Source: JBBIWA01 sp037439425 (GTDB lineage Bacteria; Acidobacteriota; Blastocatellia; RBC074). Taken from it: a DNA stretch of 64,000 bases. This document shows positions 60,458 through 64,000 of this stretch, one piece after another (positions within the stretch are counted from its first letter, which is position 1; each line of letters opens with the position of its first letter). The stretch is taken from positions 139,419 to 203,418 of the forward strand of contig JBBIWA010000003.1 of assembly GCA_037439425.1 (NCBI GenBank). Reading direction: 5' to 3'. A program made the translations under genes and the position numbers. A model generated the notes under the pieces. It did no database searches. It was not told where the DNA came from and saw only the letters and a list, made by a program, of their open reading frames with translations.

Positions 60458-61015
60458 AGCCTCGTTCTCGTTTGTCGGAAGAAGAAAAAATTTTCTCTAC
60501 GCCCGCATCGTAGCACAAAGCAGCGATGTGTGGCAGTTCAAGCTTACTATTCTCGAACGTTTGCCCTGCACCTCCTTGCGCCGCTATAATGCTGGCTCGA
60601 CTTTTATGCGAACTGATAAGCCTGGACAGGCCCATGATGGGGCCATACTTGCGGACATGCTCCCCACCAGGCCGCTTAACAGTAGCTTGTGTGGAGTGAG
60701 GGAGCCTGATCCAGCTTTGGTAGTCATCTCTGATGACCACAGATGTTCGAGCCAACAGGCAGCAGGGGCTTGCTGATCTAGATTAAGTGCCCAAGCGAGA
60801 AACTACTACCTAAACGGAGCTTGCGCACTCCTAGAGGCTATCGTCCTTTTAAGCTTTTGATTGTATTCAGCTTTAGTTCGCACACTCTTCAATAAAATCA
60901 TCATTTGAACCACTGTTCTCTTTTTGAGACCAGTCATCAGTTTTCAGTAGCCAGAGCTCAGGCAGGCGTTCGTCACCTGAGCTCTCATTTGGAAAACTCT
61001 GTGGGAATGTAAGCG
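60458..61015. other. Intergenic region between divergent genes, with a possible promoter
   Basis: About 560 nt. TTGCCC at 60561-60566, an 18-nt spacer, and TATAAT at 60585-60590 make a plausible plus-strand promoter. The 56-codon frame that follows (60606-60776) has no ribosome site and no coding character, so the transcript, if real, may be non-coding or a long leader for the aldolase gene at 61016. A 10-bp inverted repeat lies at 60953-60985. Confidence 0.45.
60953..60985 (+). promoter_or_regulatory. Inverted repeat directly upstream of the DapA-family gene
   Basis: AGAGCTCAGG and CCTGAGCTCT are perfect inverted repeats around a 13-nt spacer, ending 30 nt before the start codon. The location suits an operator or a leader hairpin controlling the aldolase-bshC pair. 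Confidence 0.45.
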
Positions 61016-61972
61016 ATGTCACTAAACCTCAATGGTATTATTGCTGCGGTCCCGACGCCTTTTAACCACGAAGGCGAAGTGGCGCACGACAAGCTCTCTA
61101 GCAACGTAGAAAAGTGGAATCAGACTGAGCTGCTTGGCTATCTAATTCTCGGATCAACGGGAGAGTTTCCGCATCTGACGCCAGACGAGAAGCTGGCGGT
61201 TATTGAAACGGTGCGCCGCGCCAGGTCAGCGGAGAAATTACTACTGGTGGGTACAGGCGAACTTTCGACGCGCCACACGCTGGAGATGACACGGAAAGCG
61301 GCCGATCGCGGAGCTGACGCTGCCGTTGTGGTGACGCCTTTTTACTACAAGAAGATTTTGACTGAGGAGCAACTGTCGGCGCATTACCGGCGCGTTGCTG
61401 ACCAATCTCCGATTCCGATTCTGATCTACCTCATTCCGCAATTCAGTGGCGTCTACCTGAGGCCTGAGACTATCGCGGCGCTTGCCGAGCATCCCAACAT
61501 CATCGGCCTCAAAGAAAGTTCTGGCGATATGAATACACTCAATGACCTGTTTCGGGAACTCGGCGGCCGAGAGTTCAGCGTTCTTGTTGGAGCGCCATCA
61601 ATCCTCACTCAAGCCTTAGAAGCTGGTGCGACTGGCGCAGTACTGGCCGTTGCCAGCATCGCACCGCGCGCCTGCGTGGAGATTGAGCGAGCCTGGCGGC
61701 AAGGTGATCACCAACGCGCCAGGCGTTTACAGCAACGTTTAACTGCGCTGGCGCGTATAACTGCTACAAGCGGCGTTGGACACCTGAAAGCAGCTATGGA
61801 TGCTGTGGGACTGTACGGCTACTTGCCGCGATCACCGCTCCCAGTGCCCACTGATGAAGAATGCGAGCAGATTGAAAGGGCGCTGGCAGCGAGCGAATTC
61901 TTTGAGCGAGCAGATTATGGGATGACCTGGATTGAAAAGACGGACCTGGCTGGCCTGGAACTGGCCGGTTGA
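61016..61972 (+). CDS. DapA/HOGA-family aldolase (dihydrodipicolinate synthase-like)
   Basis: 318 residues of the class I pyruvate-aldolase TIM barrel. The Schiff-base Lys is K166 in IIGLKESSGD, Tyr138 lies in LIYLIPQFSG, and the pyruvate-carboxylate loop is GSTGEFPHLT (46-55). True DapA usually has T-T-G-E and Y-N-V-P; here they read S-T-G-E and Y-L-I-P, so another keto-acid aldolase (for example 4-hydroxy-2-oxoglutarate or sugar-acid type) is more likely than lysine synthesis. bshC follows by 26 nt, probably in one operon. Confidence 0.88.
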   Translation: MSLNLNGIIAAVPTPFNHEGEVAHDKLSSNVEKWNQTELLGYLILGSTGEFPHLTPDEKLAVIETVRRARSAEKLLLVGTGELSTRHTLEMTRKAADRGADAAVVVTPFYYKKILTEEQLSAHYRRVADQSPIPILIYLIPQFSGVYLRPETIAALAEHPNIIGLKESSGDMNTLNDLFRELGGREFSVLVGAPSILTQALEAGATGAVLAVASIAPRACVEIERAWRQGDHQRARRLQQRLTALARITATSGVGHLKAAMDAVGLYGYLPRSPLPVPTDEECEQIERALAASEFFERADYGMTWIEKTDLAGLELAG

Positions 61973-61998
61973 AGCAACCCACGCAGAAGGAGCTATCA

Positions 61999-63660
61999 AT
62001 GGTACAACTCAACCAGTCTTTGGGGGCCACCAGCCCCGTCTCGGTTCGCTTTACTGAGATCCCGAAAACGACCCAGCTTTTTAATGATTTCCTCTACGAC
62101 TTCGGTCGCGTCGAGCGGTTCTACGAAGACGGTGGCCGTGACGAAGCTTCGCTCATCCAGCATGCCCGGCGCGTGACTGCCCAGCCTTACAAGCGACAGG
62201 CTGTAGTCGAGATACTCGTTGATCAGAACCGCCGCGCTGGCGCCACCGAGGCTACACTGAGCAACCTCGAACGGCTGCGGCAAAACGATGCGGTAGTGGT
62301 TATCACGGGGCAGCAGGCTGGCCTCTTCACTGGCCCGCTTTACACTATTCTCAAAACCCTGACTGTGATTAAGCTGGCCGCGCAACTGCGCGAACAAGGG
62401 TTGAACGTGGTGCCTATGTTCTGGGTCGCGAGCGAAGATCATGACTTCGCAGAAGTCAATCACTGCCGCCTGGTCAATCGCGAAGGCCAGTTGATAACCA
62501 TCACTTATACGGCTTGCCCACCCAAAGAAGGCAACCCTGTCGGCACAATCAAACTGTGCGAGGAAATCAACGAAAACATCGCCGAACTTATTGCCGCGCT
62601 TCCGGAATCTGAGTTTATGCCACAACTGGCGGCTGACTTGCGCTGGTCCTATCAGCCCGGCGAAGGTTTCGCTGAGGCTTTTGCTAAACTGATGATGAAG
62701 CTGCTGGGCAAGTTCGGTGTGGTGTTGATCAATCCGCTTGATGACCGATTGAAACGCATTGCGAGTGAAATTTACGAAAAAGCGCTCGCGCGCGCGCCGG
62801 AGATCGCCAATGCGCTCGTTGCTCAGAGCGCTGCGTTAGAGGCGGCTGGCTACCATGCGCAGGTCTATACCAGTCCGGAGTCAGTGCCGCTGTTTATGCT
62901 CGATGAAGGCCGCCGCACGGCGATGGCGCGGCACGAAGATGGATTCTTTTATCTGAAAGGAAGCGATAAACGCTTCGAGACCGGAGAACTGCTGGAAACA
63001 GTGCGTCGTTGCCCCTCTTGTTTCAGTCCGAACGTGACGCTGCGCCCTGTGGTGCAGGATTTTCTATTGCCGACTGTCGCTTACATAGGTGGCCCAGCCG
63101 AGATCGCCTACTTTGCGCAACTGCGCCCAATCTATACCTTGCTCGGTCGGGTCGGGCCGATCATTCTACCACGCGCCAGCATCACGATCATTGAAAAGCG
63201 TTACGCCAGGACGCTCAACAAATACGGACTGAACTTCACCGATCTATTTGCAGGGTTGCACCAGGTGATGGTCAAAGTGGTTGAGCAGAGCCTGGATTCG
63301 GACACGGCGGCTGTCTTTGACGAGACGGAGGAGCTTTTCACCGAGCAGTTAGAGAAACTGCGCGCTTCGCTAGCCAAAGTTGATCCAACACTGGCTGAAG
63401 CGCTCAAAGGCGGGCGCGAAAAGATCCTCTATCAGCTCCATCACCTTCGCACCCGCTTCGTTCATAATCGCGCCAAACGCGACCAGGCGACGCGCCATAA
63501 AATTGAACGCACCTTCACGGTCCTTTATCCGAACAAAAGCTTGCAGGAGCGCGAGCTCAATATTACCTACTTCCTCTCGCGGTATGGCTATGAGCTGATT
63601 GACCGGTTATACAAAGAGGTGGAGACCAGCTCTTACACTCACAAGCTGGTTTACCTATAA
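61999..63660 (+). CDS. bshC: Bacillithiol biosynthesis cysteine-adding enzyme BshC
   Basis: 553 residues from ATG 61999 (AGAAGGAG 7 nt upstream), the usual family length. BshC adds cysteine to glucosaminyl-malate in the last step of bacillithiol synthesis. Characteristic segments are VVITGQQAGLFTGPLYTILK (about 94-113), VPMFWVASEDHDFAEVNHCR, LPTVAYIGGPAEIAYFAQL and RASITIIEKRYARTLNKYGL. A coiled-coil C-terminal part (about 425-500) is present. Bacillithiol outside Firmicutes is known in Acidobacteriota and Bacteroidota. The BshA and BshB enzymes are not adjacent; the PIG-L protein at 54400 is secreted and unlikely to be BshB. Confidence 0.94.
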   Translation: MVQLNQSLGATSPVSVRFTEIPKTTQLFNDFLYDFGRVERFYEDGGRDEASLIQHARRVTAQPYKRQAVVEILVDQNRRAGATEATLSNLERLRQNDAVVVITGQQAGLFTGPLYTILKTLTVIKLAAQLREQGLNVVPMFWVASEDHDFAEVNHCRLVNREGQLITITYTACPPKEGNPVGTIKLCEEINENIAELIAALPESEFMPQLAADLRWSYQPGEGFAEAFAKLMMKLLGKFGVVLINPLDDRLKRIASEIYEKALARAPEIANALVAQSAALEAAGYHAQVYTSPESVPLFMLDEGRRTAMARHEDGFFYLKGSDKRFETGELLETVRRCPSCFSPNVTLRPVVQDFLLPTVAYIGGPAEIAYFAQLRPIYTLLGRVGPIILPRASITIIEKRYARTLNKYGLNFTDLFAGLHQVMVKVVEQSLDSDTAAVFDETEELFTEQLEKLRASLAKVDPTLAEALKGGREKILYQLHHLRTRFVHNRAKRDQATRHKIERTFTVLYPNKSLQERELNITYFLSRYGYELIDRLYKEVETSSYTHKLVYL

Positions 63661-63829
63661 AGTCTGGCCCCAAGAGATTACCGGGCCTGGCAATCAGATT
63701 TATAGGTCGGGAGTAGTTCAATCTTCACCAATACCGCTCCTGGCTCGCCCTAGATTTTCTGTTGATGCCGGCAGGGGAGGGGACAGGATAAGTCGCGCCT
63801 CAAAGGCCTACTAACACCCACCCAGAACG

Positions 63830-63859
63830 AAGGTTGCGATAAGCATCTATCGCAACCTT
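63830..63859. terminator. Perfect 12-bp hairpin between convergent genes
   Basis: AAGGTTGCGATA-agcatc-TATCGCAACCTT lies between the ends of bshC (plus) and the Lys/Ala-rich gene (minus). Both strands can form it, so it may serve as a bidirectional terminator, although T-runs are short. Confidence 0.6.
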
Positions 63860-63905
63860 TGTCCAGGAGTTTATCAAGCTAGACCCGACTTAAACTGCAG
63901 ATCAG

Positions 63906-64000
63906 CTACTTACGACTGCCCTTCTTGGCCGGAGCAGCTTTCTTAGCCGGGGCCTTCTTAGCTGCTTTCTTGGCGGCTTTCTTAGCCGGGGCCTTCTTAG
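63906..64000 (-). CDS. Lys/Ala/Pro-rich C-terminus of a histone H1-like or HU-tail protein (partial)
   Basis: The minus strand reads A-K-K-A-P-A-K-K-A-A-K-K-A-A-K-K repeats and ends PAKKGSRK before TAG at 63906-63908. The rest is beyond the right edge. Such tails occur on HU-like and H1-like proteins that compact DNA. The codons repeat at the DNA level (GCCCCGGCTAAGAAA units), so length polymorphism is likely. This is the third Lys/Ala-rich protein in the window. Confidence 0.7.
   Translation of the reverse strand, partial: KKAPAKKAAKKAAKKAPAKKAAPAKKGSRK

Noticed and set aside
60606..60776. 56-residue plus-strand frame after the TATAAT box
   Set aside because: No ribosome site and no coding character; kept only as part of the intergenic description.

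Overview
The window looks like a chromosomal segment of an Acidobacteriota bacterium, most likely class Blastocatellia (inferred from gene content, not from a marker gene). The supporting signs are an ECF sigma factor next to a TPR-carrying Ser/Thr kinase, a secreted protein ending in BACON and TIGR03437-type modules, a secreted PIG-L deacetylase next to a sodium:solute symporter, bacillithiol (bshC) and hopanoid-type genes, and moderately high GC. No rRNA, tRNA, CRISPR array or intact insertion sequence was seen.

Layout. 1-13.8 kb is a signalling block: a truncated gene at the left edge, an ECF sigma factor broken by an in-frame amber codon, a Ser/Thr kinase, a TonB-dependent receptor, a LytS/LytTR two-component pair, a methyltransferase, an FHA protein, a PP2C phosphatase and rdgB. 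13.9-17.6 kb holds a GMC oxidoreductase flanked by debris (frameshifted IS630-type transposase, Rpn-type nuclease pieces, a histidine kinase piece and short tandem repeats). 17.6-26.7 kb has a PDZ-GAF-SpoIIE phosphatase, two tiny Lys/Ala-rich basic proteins, a secreted duplicated-domain protein, a hemolysin III-like protein and mutS. 26.8-34.4 kb has a Ca2+/H+ antiporter, the conserved cdaA-cdaR-glmM cyclic-di-AMP/cell-wall group, a site-2 protease, and a hydrolase-dehydrogenase pair. 36-41 kb has isoprenoid/hopanoid-type genes (glycosyltransferase, type 2 IPP isomerase, HpnG-like nucleosidase, YjbQ-like protein, HpnA-like epimerase). 41.3-53.2 kb has selB, a PQQ-type sugar dehydrogenase, two F420-type oxidoreductases, a small HExxH protein, a YbhG/F/R-like export operon and a helical protein of unknown function. 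53.2-64 kb has a candidate small RNA, a broken DUF3800 gene, PIG-L deacetylase plus SSS symporter, a degenerate Fic-like protein overlapping a DUF4157-like protein, a DapA-family aldolase, bshC, and the end of another Lys/Ala-rich protein.

The most unusual signal is a set of dispersed palindromic repeats. One family has an 88-nt core (15-bp terminal inverted repeats CCTGGG...CCCAGG, with internal GCACGC/GCGTGC hairpins) followed by a ~45-nt tail. It occurs about six times, with different bases in the tail but the same hairpin. Repeats of this and a second family are carried in frame inside two genes (the HpnG-like gene and the LytS-type kinase), another copy abuts and probably supplies the ribosome binding site of an F420-type oxidoreductase gene, and a third, TCAGAC-type repeat forms the C-terminal tail of a glycosyltransferase. 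This resembles protein-invading palindromic elements known from Rickettsia, but I cannot assign it to a named family.
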